A stretch of 64,000 bases of DNA from a virus: positions 102,277 through 166,276 of IMG/VR virus record IMGVR_UViG_3300043539_000897; one strand, given 5' to 3'. Shown here one piece after another: positions 1 through 10,600 of this stretch. The position numbers and the translations under genes were made by a program. The notes beneath the pieces are model-generated. The model did no database searches and was not told the origin of the DNA. It worked only from the letters and a program-made list of their open reading frames with translations. How positions within the stretch are numbered: position 1 is the first letter of the stretch; every line of letters begins with the position of its first letter.

Positions 1-665
1 CTGAGGATTATGCAGAACGTAATAAGATTTATAGAGAAGAGATTCACTATGCATTATATAAGTTAACACAGAACTTAATTCATACTTTTAAATTCTACTA
101 CACAGAGGAAACAAACTTAGAAGACCTTCAGCACGAAGTAATTACCTTCCTACTAACTAAACTAGATCGCTTCAACCCTGAGAATGGAGCTAAAGCGTAT
201 TCTTATTTCGGAACAGTAGCTAAAAGATACCTAATTGCTTCTAATCAAAAGAATTATAAGAAGAGGTTAGAGTTACTCTCCTTAGATACCTTAAATACGG
301 AACAGGAAGACGGTGAGGTTGTTTATGGAGACGTATTAGATGTAAATGGGGTACAGGCTGACACTCAAGTGTACCATCCGGTAGATGAAGTGTCTGAGTT
401 CTTAGATATCTACGTGGAGCATTGTACAGATAACATCTACGAGTTATTCCCTAAAGATGAAGATGCACAGATTGCAGATGCTATTCTCGAATTATTCAGA
501 AAAAGAGAACATATAACAATCTTTAATAAGAAAGCTCTTTACATTTACATAAGGGAGATTATCGACGTTAAGACGCCTAGAATCACAAAAGTAGCTAACG
601 AACTAGGGGATCTCTATAAGAAACAGTATGCATTCTATGTAGAGAACGGGTACGCAGACTTCTAA
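1..665 (+). CDS. 55: Late-transcription sigma factor, gp55-like (5' partial)
   Basis: The reading frame is open from base 3 to the stop, so the gene starts upstream of the window; about 220 residues are visible. Residues 39-69 read like sigma region 2: NLEDLQHEV, then a Phe-Asn-Pro stretch and an aromatic AYSYF segment, followed by a basic KRYLIASNQKNYKK. This is the pattern of T4 gp55, the small sigma factor that directs host RNA polymerase to late promoters with gp33 and the sliding clamp. It is followed within 40 nt by a small gene with a late-type motif in front. Internal GTG at 369 is not a credible start because the conserved part lies before it. Family call is made by eye. Confidence 0.8.
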   Translation, partial: EDYAERNKIYREEIHYALYKLTQNLIHTFKFYYTEETNLEDLQHEVITFLLTKLDRFNPENGAKAYSYFGTVAKRYLIASNQKNYKKRLELLSLDTLNTEQEDGEVVYGDVLDVNGVQADTQVYHPVDEVSEFLDIYVEHCTDNIYELFPKDEDAQIADAILELFRKREHITIFNKKALYIYIREIIDVKTPRITKVANELGDLYKKQYAFYVENGYADF

Positions 666-679
666 ACTGTACTACTTTC

Positions 680-687
680 TATTTATA
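680..687 (+). promoter_or_regulatory. Late promoter-like motif TATTTATA
   Basis: Exact TATTTATA in the 37-nt gap between the sigma factor gene and the next gene, 15 nt before its ATG. It is one of about 15 copies or near copies placed directly before starts. It is the reverse complement of the T4 late -10 sequence TATAAATA. Promoter function is inferred. Confidence 0.45.
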
Positions 688-702
688 AAAAATAGATTAA
701 CC

Positions 703-1038
703 ATGAGTTTAGATAAATTAATTTTTAAAAATAAGAAATTCGCAGACCTTCTAGAGGAGATTTACGACAATCAGAAGAAGAAAGAAAAGCAGATTTCAAC
801 TCTTATCTCTGAGTTACGTCCTTTAATTGAAGATACCGGAGATGCAACTTTGATAGTACCTCTTATTAAAGAGTACTTAGAGATCGGAGTTAAGAATGAT
901 GACCAACTTGTAAAGGTTGCAACAATCATCCAACGTATATTCCAGAATCAAGACTCCGCTACTGACTCGTTCGGGATTACCGATGAAGAAAGGGAGCAGT
1001 TACTAAAAGAGATTAACAATATAAAAGAAGATAAGTAA
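703..1038 (+). CDS. Small charged protein next to late sigma factor; function unknown
   Basis: 111 aa, rich in Lys, Glu and Ile, and probably all helical. The N-terminus (MSLDKLIFKNKKFADLLEEI) and the 20-40 region look like coiled-coil or helical-hairpin sequence. I do not recognise the family. Its size (T4 gp33 is 112 aa) and position after gp55 make a late co-activator role possible, but it lacks the C-terminal hydrophobic LDFLL-type clamp-binding tail of T4 gp33 and ends in a charged NIKEDK. It is translationally coupled to the next gene through a TAATG stop-start overlap at 1036-1040. Confidence 0.75.
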   Translation: MSLDKLIFKNKKFADLLEEIYDNQKKKEKQISTLISELRPLIEDTGDATLIVPLIKEYLEIGVKNDDQLVKVATIIQRIFQNQDSATDSFGITDEEREQLLKEINNIKEDK

Positions 1039-2276
1039 TGGCAAAATTTGGCTTTGGAGCTCTAGATGGTAGTTTTAATAATAGCACCTCCGGTACTAGT
1101 AAAACCCTTGATGCATTAAAGTTAGCAAACTTAAATTCGACCGGGAGAGTACTTAGCGTCGTACTTGACGACTCTCACCCAAAGTATAAAGAATTAGGTG
1201 GGCCAAAAGCTATCGGTGCAGTTGAGATAATTGACCTCTCTGGAGGTACAGGAGACTACTCTACAGTATCTGAAAATCAAAACTATAAAGTTGCTTACCC
1301 TTTACAGCCCGGTATTAAGAACTATCCGCTCGTAAATGAGGTTGTCTACTTAGTATCACAGCCGACAAAGAAAATAATGCAGAGGAATTCTGCAAAAGCA
1401 CTATACTACATTAGTGTAGTTAATCTTTGGAATCACCCACATCATAACGCTATCCCATATTCTGCAGGATCTTTAACCCCTGAGAATTCTAAAAATTACC
1501 AGGACTCTGCTTTAGGAAGTACAAATAAATTAACAGATACTTCAGGTACAATTAGGTTTGGCAAATACTTTAAAGAACGTTCAGATATCTATCCACTACA
1601 GCCTTTCGAAGGAGATTTAATTTACGAAGGAAGGTGGGGCAATAGTATTAGGTTGAGCGGTACAGCTCCTGATAAAAACCCCTGGTCCACTGTGGGCACC
1701 CAAGGAGACGCTATAACAATTATTAGGAACGGTCAAACAGATAACCCTACTAAGAATGGATGGGATTTTACAGTAGAAGATATCAACACAGATGCATCTT
1801 CTATCTACTTAACAACAACTCAAAAAGTACCGCTACTAGCAAATACAAATTACTTTAGTTATAAATCGAATCCCCCTACCCTACCTGATGAATACACGGG
1901 CAAGCAGGTAATTATAAACTCTGGAAGGCTAGTCTTTAATACAACAGAAGATCACCTATTATTAAGTTCAGCAAAAAGTATCAGTTTAAGTTCTGCAGGA
2001 ACAGTTAACATAGATGCTTCTGAAATGATAATTCAAACTAGTAAAATATACTTAGGATCTAAATCTGCAAAAGAACCTTTACTACTTGGAGATACAACAG
2101 TAGAGTTACTAAAGACAATGATTGACGTGCTTAAAGAACTAGTAACAGCCTCTTTAAAAGCATCTAATTCAGGCGGCCCAATACCAAGTCTAAATAAAAA
2201 AGCACCTGCATTATTAAAGAAACTTTTAACATTAAATCCCGACCTTCTTAAATCTAACTCTAACTTTACAGTATAA
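1038..2276 (+). CDS. 5: Baseplate central spike / hub protein, gp5-like without lysozyme
   Basis: 412 aa. Residues about 35-110 resemble the OB-fold region of gp5/VgrG-type spikes (RVLSVVLDD, then PLVNEVVYLV). Residues 170-250 carry the FEGDLIYEGRWGNSIRLSG segment typical of marine T4-like gp5 homologues. Residues 300-350 are a short beta-helix-like stretch (LLLSSAKSISLSSAGTVNID, IIQTSKIYLGS). No T4 lysozyme domain is present, which is usual in marine relatives. It would form the membrane-piercing tip under the tail tube. The start overlaps the previous stop (TAATG), and the stop overlaps the next start in the same way. The gp5 assignment is from sequence pattern and position. Confidence 0.7.
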   Translation: MAKFGFGALDGSFNNSTSGTSKTLDALKLANLNSTGRVLSVVLDDSHPKYKELGGPKAIGAVEIIDLSGGTGDYSTVSENQNYKVAYPLQPGIKNYPLVNEVVYLVSQPTKKIMQRNSAKALYYISVVNLWNHPHHNAIPYSAGSLTPENSKNYQDSALGSTNKLTDTSGTIRFGKYFKERSDIYPLQPFEGDLIYEGRWGNSIRLSGTAPDKNPWSTVGTQGDAITIIRNGQTDNPTKNGWDFTVEDINTDASSIYLTTTQKVPLLANTNYFSYKSNPPTLPDEYTGKQVIINSGRLVFNTTEDHLLLSSAKSISLSSAGTVNIDASEMIIQTSKIYLGSKSAKEPLLLGDTTVELLKTMIDVLKELVTASLKASNSGGPIPSLNKKAPALLKKLLTLNPDLLKSNSNFTV

Positions 2277-3499
2277 TGGCAAACCCCTCCCCACCATACA
2301 TTAAATTATCAAACGGTGATGTTATTATCTTTGAAAAATTAGGACCTCAAAAAAGAGCGGTTTTATTAAACTCTCAAAGCATTAGGTTGAGACAAGGTAG
2401 TTATTTAATAGGTGCAACAGAGAGACAACTAGCTGATACTATTATCTTAAGTTATCCTGCCCCACCCCCAACAATTATTGAAGAAGTATTATTACCCTCC
2501 TCAACAACACCACCCCCCTCCCCACCCCCTGCACCTCCCACCACTCCCCCCATTGCTCCCCCTGAATTAGAAAAACAGAGAGAACAAGAAGCAGCTAAAA
2601 GAGATACTGTTAACAAAAAATTAAAGCTTCAAAGAACTCTGACTGCAGCAACCGTCGTTGCAACTGCAACACAATTAGCACCTCTGGATAGGATTAACCA
2701 AACAATCAATAGTAAGGTTGCAGATTTACAAGATAAAGCAATATCAACTTTACTATCTTTAGCGTCCCAACTAGGAATAGAAGGATTAGATACTGCTAAC
2801 CCGACCCTGCCAAATATATGCCCTCCACAGAGTATCCTAGATAGGGCATTACAGATACGTAATTCTTTAGGAACAGATATTGAAAATACTGCAAAATATG
2901 TTGATACTATAAATGCATCTTTAACAATACTAACTCCAATTGTAAATGGAACAGTTACATCTTTAGACGCTTTAACTTTACTAAAGACTGCTACATCAGT
3001 AGCTGCTAAGCTAGCTCCAACATTACCCGGAGCAGTTACAGCTTTAATAAGTGATTTAGATGACATTAAAACATCAATTACATTCAAATCAGACGGAACA
3101 CCTAAACTCCCGGAATTAAAAAGAGCTTTAGCACTGGGTAGTGAATACACCTCTGATGCAGCAAAAATACTTCAAACAATTTTAATAGTGTTAGACGTAG
3201 TTGACCTTGTATTAGTGAAGTGTGGTAAGAAACCTAACGCACTAGGAGCAAACACTAGTAAACTTCTAGATACCATAAAATTAGCAGCTACCTCTATTAT
3301 CGATTTGACCTATAAAGGTTTTACTTTTGAGATCGTAGAGAAACCGTTTAGCCCAACTCTAAAGCAAAAAATAGGTCAAGCTAAGAATAGTCAAGGAATC
3401 GTTTTACTACAAACAGAACCATCCTTCACAACAGACCCTCAAGTCCTTGTTAATGAATTAAAACTCATTATAGATAGGGATAACCTAAAAGCCAATTAA
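2276..3499 (+). CDS. Baseplate-region structural protein with Pro-rich linker, unknown
   Basis: 407 aa in three parts. Residues 1-65 are a beta-rich head that includes LSNGDVIIFEK and SIRLRQGSYLIGAT. Residues 68-100 are a striking Pro/Thr-rich linker, mostly PPP and TTP runs. Residues 100-407 are a long helical, Ala/Leu/Thr-rich region. It lies between the gp5-like spike and the gp25 operon and is coupled to the spike gene by TAATG, so a hub or baseplate role is inferred. T4 places gp27, gp29 and gp26 in the hub, but I cannot match this protein to any of them. Confidence 0.65.
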   Translation: MANPSPPYIKLSNGDVIIFEKLGPQKRAVLLNSQSIRLRQGSYLIGATERQLADTIILSYPAPPPTIIEEVLLPSSTTPPPSPPPAPPTTPPIAPPELEKQREQEAAKRDTVNKKLKLQRTLTAATVVATATQLAPLDRINQTINSKVADLQDKAISTLLSLASQLGIEGLDTANPTLPNICPPQSILDRALQIRNSLGTDIENTAKYVDTINASLTILTPIVNGTVTSLDALTLLKTATSVAAKLAPTLPGAVTALISDLDDIKTSITFKSDGTPKLPELKRALALGSEYTSDAAKILQTILIVLDVVDLVLVKCGKKPNALGANTSKLLDTIKLAATSIIDLTYKGFTFEIVEKPFSPTLKQKIGQAKNSQGIVLLQTEPSFTTDPQVLVNELKLIIDRDNLKAN

Positions 3500-3503
3500 G
3501 AAA

Positions 3504-3511
3504 TATTTATA
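3504..3511 (+). promoter_or_regulatory. Late promoter-like motif TATTTATA
   Basis: Exact copy in a 16-nt gap, ending 4 nt before the ATG at 3516. If it is a -10 element, the transcript would begin at or next to the start codon. Confidence 0.45.
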
Positions 3512-3515
3512 AAAG

Positions 3516-3893
3516 ATGGATACCAAAGTATTTAAAAAACTCATCAAAGAAGCCGTAAGAGAAGCTATTCAAGAAGAATTAAAGGAAATTCTACTAGAAG
3601 CAGTACGTGCCCCTAAAACAATCATTCAGGAGAGCTACTCAGCCCCTGTACCAGTTTCTACTCAACCAATAGTAGCCAGTATTAATGCAAGAGATAAATA
3701 CAAAGAACTACTAGGTGAAATGATGGAATCAAAAAATGGAAACATTTCAATGACCTCAAACGACGCCATGTCTTTCGGAGCACAGCCTGGATACAGACCA
3801 CCTGCAACAATAAATACTGCCGGTGAAGGATCAGCACTACCTGCAGGAGAAGTTAACCTAGACCAAATTATGGGTCTTATTAAGAAGAAGTAA
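3516..3893 (+). CDS. Small baseplate-region protein with amphipathic N-terminal helix, unknown
   Basis: 125 aa. Residues 1-30 form a strongly amphipathic charged helix (FKKLIKEAVREAIQEELKEI). A flexible Pro/Ser/Gly-rich middle and a short helical tail (LDQIMGLIKKK) follow. No family is recognised. It starts 4 nt after a late-type motif and is joined by TAATG to gp25, so it is probably made with the baseplate wedge proteins. The N-terminal helix includes LIKE-A, an (L/I)xE sequence like a T4 prohead protease site, but the same kind of helix could simply be an assembly domain. Confidence 0.65.
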   Translation: MDTKVFKKLIKEAVREAIQEELKEILLEAVRAPKTIIQESYSAPVPVSTQPIVASINARDKYKELLGEMMESKNGNISMTSNDAMSFGAQPGYRPPATINTAGEGSALPAGEVNLDQIMGLIKKK

Positions 3894-4300
3894 TGGCATT
3901 TGATGCAAAGAAGATATTCCCAATAGATAAGAAACCTTCAGTCGCTGTAGGAGTCGGAATACCCTTTGCTGCACCCGCTGTTTTTACCTCCACCTATACT
4001 ACTCAACAAGCTATTAAAAACAACCTGATTAACTTCTTTTTAACCGGGACCGGGCAGAGGTATTTAAATCCAACATTCGGAGCAGGGTTACAAGTTTATA
4101 TTTTTGAGCAATTAAACAATAATACAGATGCAGCTTTAGAGCAAGACATCCAAAGTATTATAAGCGAGTTTTTTCCGAGTGTTATTGTTGAAAATTTAAC
4201 GATAACCGGCAACCCTGATACAAATCAAATTACAGTCGCATTAAAATATTCAATTAAAGATACAGGTACAATAGATAGCTTACAAATATCATTCAACTAA
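3893..4300 (+). CDS. 25: Baseplate wedge protein gp25-like (GPW/gp25 family)
   Basis: 135 aa, the usual size for gp25. The family core is visible at residues 35-90: INFFLTGTGQRYLNPTFGAG, then VYIFEQL, and an acidic segment leading to the helix around ALEQDIQSIISEFFP, followed by a beta-rich end. GPW/gp25 proteins sit in the inner baseplate, contact gp6 and gp53, and help start sheath assembly. The gene is immediately upstream of gp6, the common order in marine T4-like phages. Confidence 0.85.
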   Translation: MAFDAKKIFPIDKKPSVAVGVGIPFAAPAVFTSTYTTQQAIKNNLINFFLTGTGQRYLNPTFGAGLQVYIFEQLNNNTDAALEQDIQSIISEFFPSVIVENLTITGNPDTNQITVALKYSIKDTGTIDSLQISFN

Positions 4301-4301
4301 A

Positions 4302-6158
4302 ATGGCAATTAAAAGAGACATAAAATATTTAAATAAAGATTTTAGCACACTAAGGGCTTCCTTAATTGACTATGCTAAAACTTATTTCCCTACAACCTAT
4401 AACGATTTCAGTCCGTCATCTCCTGGGATGATGTTTATGGAAATGGCAGCATACGTAGGGGACGTTATGTCATTTTACTTAGATAACCAAATTCAAGAAA
4501 CATACTTACAGTATGCTCGTCAGACAGATAACCTATTTGAATTAGCATACATGTTCGGGTACAAACCAAATGTAACAGGTGTTGCTACTACAACCATTGA
4601 TTTCTACCAACAAATACCATCTAAATCATCTGCAAGTGTCTACATACCTGATTTTGACTATACCTTATTAATTGCTGAAAACGCAGTTGTATCTTCAACC
4701 TCTAACAGCGAAGTTAAATTTTTAATTCAAGACAGCGTAGACTTTTCAGTATCTTCATCACAGGATCCAACTGAGGTTACAATCTTCCAAACAGCAGGAG
4801 TAAATCCAGTTAGCTACCTTTTGAAAAAAAGCAGACAAGCAATTTCTGCCACAATCAATTCCAGCGCCCTAACCTTCACTAGCCCAGTACAATTTGATAC
4901 ACGGTTAATTAACGTAGATAAGATTGTTGGAATTTTAGATGCTACAGATAGTGATGGTAATAATTGGTACGAAGTAGATTATTTAGCACAAGATGCGATT
5001 TACTCTGGTATTAAAAATACAAACCCCAATGACCCTAACCGGTCAATTGATAATGCAGATACACCATATATTCTACAGTTAGAACAAGTACAGAGAAGGT
5101 TTGCAACTAGATTTCTTGACTCAGGATCTCTACAACTACAATTTGGAGCAGGTACTGCAACAGATACAGACGAAACAATTGTACCGAATCCAAACAATGT
5201 AGGCCTAGGATTACCCTTCCAACAATCTAAACTAACAACTGCCTACTCACCTACAAACTTTATCTTTACAAAGACGTACGGTATCGCTCCTTCAAATACA
5301 ACTATTAACGTCAGGTATTTAACAGGAGGCGGAGTAGCTGCAAACGTTCCTTCAAACGACCTAACAGTAATTACAGGAGATATTAGCTTCTTAAACTCAA
5401 ACCTTAATGCAGCTACAGCTAATACTTACAGAGCGTCTTTAGCAGTAAATAACCCAGATGCAGCAGTTGGAGGTCAAGATGGTGATAGTATTGAAGAGCT
5501 TAGACAAAATACACTATCTAATTATCAAACTCAACTACGTAACGTAACCCAAGATGATTACCTAGTAAGATCATTGTCAATGCCTGCTAAATACGGAGTG
5601 ATCGCTAAAGCATATATTGAACAAACTAAGATTGCTAACTTAGGAATAGGAGAAACACCTACTACATTAGATCTATATGTACTTACATATAACAGCAGTA
5701 AAAACCTAGTAATAGCTTCGAATGCACTTAAGCAAAACCTAAACACCTATCTAGCACAATATAGAGTTATAGGAGATTCGGTTAGAGTTAAAGACGCTTT
5801 TGTGATTAACATAGGAGTTAATTTTGATATTACTGTTGCTGCAAACTACAATAGTAATGAAGTAATTTTTAATGCTATTACAGCAGTTAGAGAGTATTTT
5901 AATATAAATAACTGGCAAATTAACCAACCTATTTTACTTAAAAACTTAAGTCTTCTAATTGATAACATTGACGGAGTACAGACGGTTAAAAATGTTGAGG
6001 TTGTTAATTTAACTGGAGAAGCGCTAGGATATTCAAACTATTCATACGATACAAAAGGAGCAACTATTGACAACGTGGTATACCCTTCTATTGATCCTAT
6101 GATCTTTGAAGTTAAGTATCCGAATGTAGACATTAAAGGAAGAGTAGTTTCTCTTTAA
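4302..6158 (+). CDS. 6: Baseplate wedge protein gp6-like (baseplate J family)
   Basis: 618 aa, close to T4 gp6 (660 aa). The N-terminus contains YLNKDFSTLRASLIDYAKTY and the strongly conserved SPGMMFMEMAAYVGDVMSFY near residues 45-65. The C-terminal half carries baseplate-J-like sequence (DGDSIEELRQNTLSNY; DDYLVRSLSMP around residues 410-430). gp6 dimers form the continuous inner ring of the baseplate that rearranges when the tail contracts. One base separates it from the gp25 stop. Confident from pattern and neighbour. Confidence 0.9.
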   Translation: MAIKRDIKYLNKDFSTLRASLIDYAKTYFPTTYNDFSPSSPGMMFMEMAAYVGDVMSFYLDNQIQETYLQYARQTDNLFELAYMFGYKPNVTGVATTTIDFYQQIPSKSSASVYIPDFDYTLLIAENAVVSSTSNSEVKFLIQDSVDFSVSSSQDPTEVTIFQTAGVNPVSYLLKKSRQAISATINSSALTFTSPVQFDTRLINVDKIVGILDATDSDGNNWYEVDYLAQDAIYSGIKNTNPNDPNRSIDNADTPYILQLEQVQRRFATRFLDSGSLQLQFGAGTATDTDETIVPNPNNVGLGLPFQQSKLTTAYSPTNFIFTKTYGIAPSNTTINVRYLTGGGVAANVPSNDLTVITGDISFLNSNLNAATANTYRASLAVNNPDAAVGGQDGDSIEELRQNTLSNYQTQLRNVTQDDYLVRSLSMPAKYGVIAKAYIEQTKIANLGIGETPTTLDLYVLTYNSSKNLVIASNALKQNLNTYLAQYRVIGDSVRVKDAFVINIGVNFDITVAANYNSNEVIFNAITAVREYFNINNWQINQPILLKNLSLLIDNIDGVQTVKNVEVVNLTGEALGYSNYSYDTKGATIDNVVYPSIDPMIFEVKYPNVDIKGRVVSL

Positions 6159-6162
6159 TTCC

Positions 6163-6170
6163 TATTTATA
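6163..6170 (+). promoter_or_regulatory. Late promoter-like motif TATTTATA
   Basis: Exact copy in the 16-nt gap after gp6, ending 4 nt before the ATG at 6175. No Shine-Dalgarno site fits in the remaining space. Confidence 0.45.
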
Positions 6171-6174
6171 ACAA

Positions 6175-7287
6175 ATGGCAGTATATAAAATCTTCCCGGA
6201 GAAAGACGCTACCCTGTATAGTGAATACCCGAATATGAATTCTGGTATCGATGAAATCATTGAAGCAACCACCGGTACTGCAGTAGATGGAAGTACAGCA
6301 ACAGTAAGCCGTTTTGTAGTTAAGTACAATCAATCTGAACTTCAAGATGTAATTGCTAATAAAGCAACCGGGTCAATTGCAGCATATTTAAGAGTTTCCA
6401 TGGCAAAAGTCGAAGGACTGGGTCAAGAAACAACTTTATTTTGTCACCCAATATCTGGGTCATGGCAGAATGGAACAGGTAAATACCAAGACAGTCCAGC
6501 TACAACTAACGGAGTAAGTTGGAATTCTAGAATAACGTCAGGTTCTGGAAACTGGCTGACAGCAGGCTTTGGAACATCTGGAGCTACAGCTTCATTCTCA
6601 GCATCAAATCCCGGAGGCGGCAACTGGTATACAAGTTCAGTATATGCACAAAGTGCTTCTTACCAATATAGAAGTGATTTTGATATCCTACTAAACACAA
6701 CGAACACAGTAGTAGCTTGGTATACAGGTTCACTCACTAACGATGGATTTATTATTAAGCAAGCTGATTCTGCAGAATTCTCAACAGACCCTACTAAGAA
6801 GGTTGAATTTAAATACTTCTCAGTAGATACAAATACAATATACCCACCACAATTAGAGATTAGATGGGATGATTACTACTTTAATACTGGATCCTCTACA
6901 CAGACAATCTTAACAGATCCAGATATAGTTACAACCCTTCCCAATAATACAGGAACATACTATTCGGGATCTATACAGAGATTTAGAGTTAACGCAAGAC
7001 CACAATTCCCACCTAGAACATTTACAACAGGTTCTTTTTATACAGTAAACTACTATCTGCCAACAGCTTCTTTCTGGTCTATAAAAGATTTAGATACAAA
7101 TGAAGTTGTAATTGACTTCGATAGTACCTATACTAAGATTAGTGCTGACTCTAACAGTAATTACTTTGATGTGTACATGACTGGTTTAGAACCTGAAAGG
7201 TATTATCAAATACTGCTTAAAACACGTATTGACGGTGCTACGAAGATATTAGATGAAAAGTATTACTTTAAAGTTGTAAATGGATAA
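6175..7287 (+). CDS. Tail/baseplate structural protein with DNRLRE-like N-terminus
   Basis: 370 aa. The N-terminal two thirds (VYKIFPEKDATLYSEYPNMN, and later RFVVKYNQSELQD) resemble the beta-sandwich proteins of marine T4-like baseplates and the DNRLRE-type carbohydrate-binding fold. Ser/Thr/Gly/Tyr-rich strands follow. The C-terminal 80 residues look like a fibronectin-type beta domain (FTTGSFYTVNYYLPTASFWS, then GLEPERYYQILL). It sits between gp6 and the 1487-aa giant, so a baseplate wedge or tail-surface role is inferred. No exact T4 counterpart was recognised. Confidence 0.6.
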   Translation: MAVYKIFPEKDATLYSEYPNMNSGIDEIIEATTGTAVDGSTATVSRFVVKYNQSELQDVIANKATGSIAAYLRVSMAKVEGLGQETTLFCHPISGSWQNGTGKYQDSPATTNGVSWNSRITSGSGNWLTAGFGTSGATASFSASNPGGGNWYTSSVYAQSASYQYRSDFDILLNTTNTVVAWYTGSLTNDGFIIKQADSAEFSTDPTKKVEFKYFSVDTNTIYPPQLEIRWDDYYFNTGSSTQTILTDPDIVTTLPNNTGTYYSGSIQRFRVNARPQFPPRTFTTGSFYTVNYYLPTASFWSIKDLDTNEVVIDFDSTYTKISADSNSNYFDVYMTGLEPERYYQILLKTRIDGATKILDEKYYFKVVNG

Positions 7288-7643
7288 TGAGTTCGGTAGT
7301 TGATTTAAGCAAACAGGTATTTGAAAAACAGCAATACCAGCAAGTTATTGATACTTCATTTACACAGCTTACGCTAGGAGGTATCTCACCAACAGCCACT
7401 ACTGCTACACCCATACCTACTGTTCAAGAATTTTTTGATAACTACGCACAGCTATTCTACCAAATACCGAAAACAGGTGAGACAAACTCTCATCAATATT
7501 TAGTAAATCAGAGTAGTGCATACATAGGTGGGGAAGGTACTAATGAAGAGGTAACCGCATTACTTGTAGAAGTTACAGCTTTAAGAGAAGAAAACTTACA
7601 ATTGCAACAACAACTAGTAGATATAAAGCCGATTAATGGATAA
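7287..7643 (+). CDS. Small tail-region protein with C-terminal coiled coil, unknown
   Basis: 118 aa. Residues 1-85 are mixed and polar. Residues 85-115 form a clear heptad pattern (VTALLVEVTALREENLQLQQ), suggesting a trimeric or dimeric coiled coil. It is translationally linked at both ends: TAATG with the preceding gene and an 8-nt overlap with the following giant gene. It may be an assembly factor or connector for that giant protein; this is inferred from the coupling only. Confidence 0.65.
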   Translation: MSSVVDLSKQVFEKQQYQQVIDTSFTQLTLGGISPTATTATPIPTVQEFFDNYAQLFYQIPKTGETNSHQYLVNQSSAYIGGEGTNEEVTALLVEVTALREENLQLQQQLVDIKPING

Positions 7644-10600
7644 GCAGATATACATACAGGATGTACCCTTAATTGAACTTGGTGGGCAGACTTATACTCC
7701 GTCTGATGATTCGCTTATTGCTTCCTTTAATGCAGACATAACATTTAATAGCTCTACAGACTATATTGAGTATTATGTTTACAATGCCAATAAGCAAATA
7801 ATTGACACTGTAGAGAAATTACCAAGCTTTGCAATCTACGGAGAAGATTTAAGTATTAGCCCAGAAAAAGATTTAGAGAGTAGGGCATACCAAGAAGGAC
7901 AATACTACACAGTTTACAACTTTTTAAGACCGCTACTATCTTCAAGCATATTAGAAGCATACTATATTTCTGAAATATCAACAGACAGAACTGAAATTAG
8001 ACTTGCTAGCACAGATGTAATAGCTGGCGATATAGTTGATTCAACTGTAGCGTTAAAAACTTCAATAGAAACAACTCCATACCAGAGAGATTTTAATTTA
8101 AATTTTGGAGCGAACAACTTAATCATAGCAAACAACGTTTTACTTGATGATACTGATCCAAACAACGTCACTGTTCTAGTTAAACTTTACGAACCACTTC
8201 CCTCTCAGTTTGATATTCAATCAAAATGTTGGGGTGTAGAAAAAATTGCAGAATCAAAAGCATACCTAATAAACATTAAGACAACTTATAATCCTGAAGA
8301 TAATACAATTAAATTAAGAGGTCCTAATGTCAGTTTACAAGTAAGTTCTGAATTAAACAAGACAACAGAATATCAAAACACACAAGGATTAAATGATTCA
8401 GATAACTCTGCTTTAACGTATCAATTAAACAGTCTACTCGCTGAATCCGGTATAGAACTTAACATTGACTACAGTAGTTACGGTAATTTTGTATTTTTCT
8501 CTAGTGCACAAACTAGATTAGAAAACTTTTATTATAAGTTAGGTCTAATTGAAGAATATACTGTTAGCGGTAGCTACGGAAGTACCTCTAACGCCTATTA
8601 CAATTCTGCAAGTGTTAGTCACTGGGATTCAAAAATAAAAGAAGTTATAACTAATTTCGACGGTTACGAATACTACCTCTACTACGAATCTGGAAGTACA
8701 GCATGGCCTAAAACAAACAGTGTACCCCCTTATACAAATACTGGAACAACATCAGTATTGGGGCTAAATTGGTTTACAGCACAATCAACAATTGCGCAAG
8801 ATTTTGACGAAAACAATAAAGACGGTCTCGTAAGCTCTATACCACTTTATATTAGAGAAGACCCTGCTAATACTAGCTTTGAACTTTTTGTTGAAATGGT
8901 CGGGCAACATTTTGATAGTATTTGGGTTTATACTCAAGCAGTTACTCAGAAGTACAGCTCTGATAACCGAGTAGACTCAGGATTATCAAAAGATTTAGTA
9001 GGAACAGCTTTAAAAGATTTCGGTATTAAGCTATATCAGAACAACTTTACATCTGATAATTTATACAATACTTACTTAGGGTATACACCTTCAGGAAGTC
9101 TATTACCTTATACCGGACAAGAACTTATAACAACCTATGTAACAGCTTCTGCAACCGGATCTTTAATTCCATTAGATAATCTTTCATCAGAGGTTTATAA
9201 GAGACTTTACCACAACTTACCCTACCTTTTAAAGAAAAAAGGAACAGTTGAGGGATTAAATACATTAATTACAACGTTCGGTATTCCAGATACTATACTA
9301 AGGGTTTATGAGTACGGAGGAAAAGATAAAGCGTTAAATACTTGGGACCAGTGGCAGAATGAGTACGATTATGCTTTTGATACAAAAGGTACAAATTACG
9401 TAACATCTTCTTTTGTTATAAATTCTAACTGGAATGCAGACAATAACAGACCTCAAGCTGTAGAGCTTCGATTTCAAACCAGAGGTATTTCAATTGATAC
9501 TGGGTATTATTCTCAAAGCTTATGGTCTACCGATTCTGGATCTGCCTTAATACTTAAGTACAGTGGGTCTAATAATACATCAGGGTCATATACCGGTTCA
9601 GTAGTTAGTCCTTACAGTCAGTACGGAACATTAGAATTCTACCCAGACACTACCAACACTACTGCAACAGCAAGTATATACTTACCATACTTTAACGAAG
9701 GTTGGTGGTCTGTATTGATAAACAAATCGGGGAGTAGTGGATTTACGGTATATGCAAAAAATAACCTTTACCAAGGTCAAGATGGAAATACTTTAGGATT
9801 CCAAGGCAGTTCTTCAATAAGCTTATCAAACAACTGGAATATAAGCACAAGATCCTACTTCGGATCAGCATCATTCAGTGCTAAAGTATTCTCAGGATCT
9901 CTACAAGAGGTAAGATACTATAAAGGAGCCTTAAGTGAAAGTTCATTTAACGATTACGTAATGAACGCTTCTTCAATAGAAGGTAATAGTATAAACTCAG
10001 CACCAGATCAACTAGTCTTTAGAGCAACCCTAGGAGGAGAGCTTTATACTAGTTCAATCTCAATACATCCTAAAGTTACAGGAAGTCAAGCAACAACATC
10101 CTCATTTTCAGGGACAAGCAATTATTACTATATAAACACCCCAGTATTTGTACCGAATAGAGAAATTACATTTTACGACCAACCAGCAGTTGGAATTAAA
10201 AATGCAGTCTCTAATAAAATCAAAGTTGGTACTACAGACGTATACGGAACAGTCTTATCAGGACTAAATACCATACAGCAGAACTACGTAGTAAGTCAAA
10301 GCTACACCAGGGATGTAAATTACTTAGAGGTAGGTTTTTCTCCTCAAAATGAAATTAACGAAGATATTAATTCGCAGATTGGATACTTTAACATCGGAGA
10401 GTACATTGGAGATCCAAGAAGATTCTCAGATGATAATTACAAATACCCAGCATTAGATGAGCTAAGCACAGAGTACTTTAAAAAGTATACAGCTTCATAT
10501 AACTACAATGATTACCTTAGATTAATTAAGTTTTTTGATAATTCGTTATTTAAATTAATAAAAGACTTTATTCCTGCTAGAACAGGAGCTGCGACCGGTG

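Noticed and set aside
703-1038. Firm assignment as gp33 late co-activator
   Set aside because: Only size and position fit; the clamp-binding hydrophobic C-terminus is absent.
1038-2276. T4-type lysozyme domain in the gp5-like spike
   Set aside because: No lysozyme catalytic pattern found between the OB-like part and the beta-helix; marine gp5 homologues usually lack it.
2629-3150. Minus-strand open frame of 173 codons under the Pro-rich baseplate gene
   Set aside because: Lies wholly within a well-supported + strand gene and resembles no family; all other genes are on the + strand.
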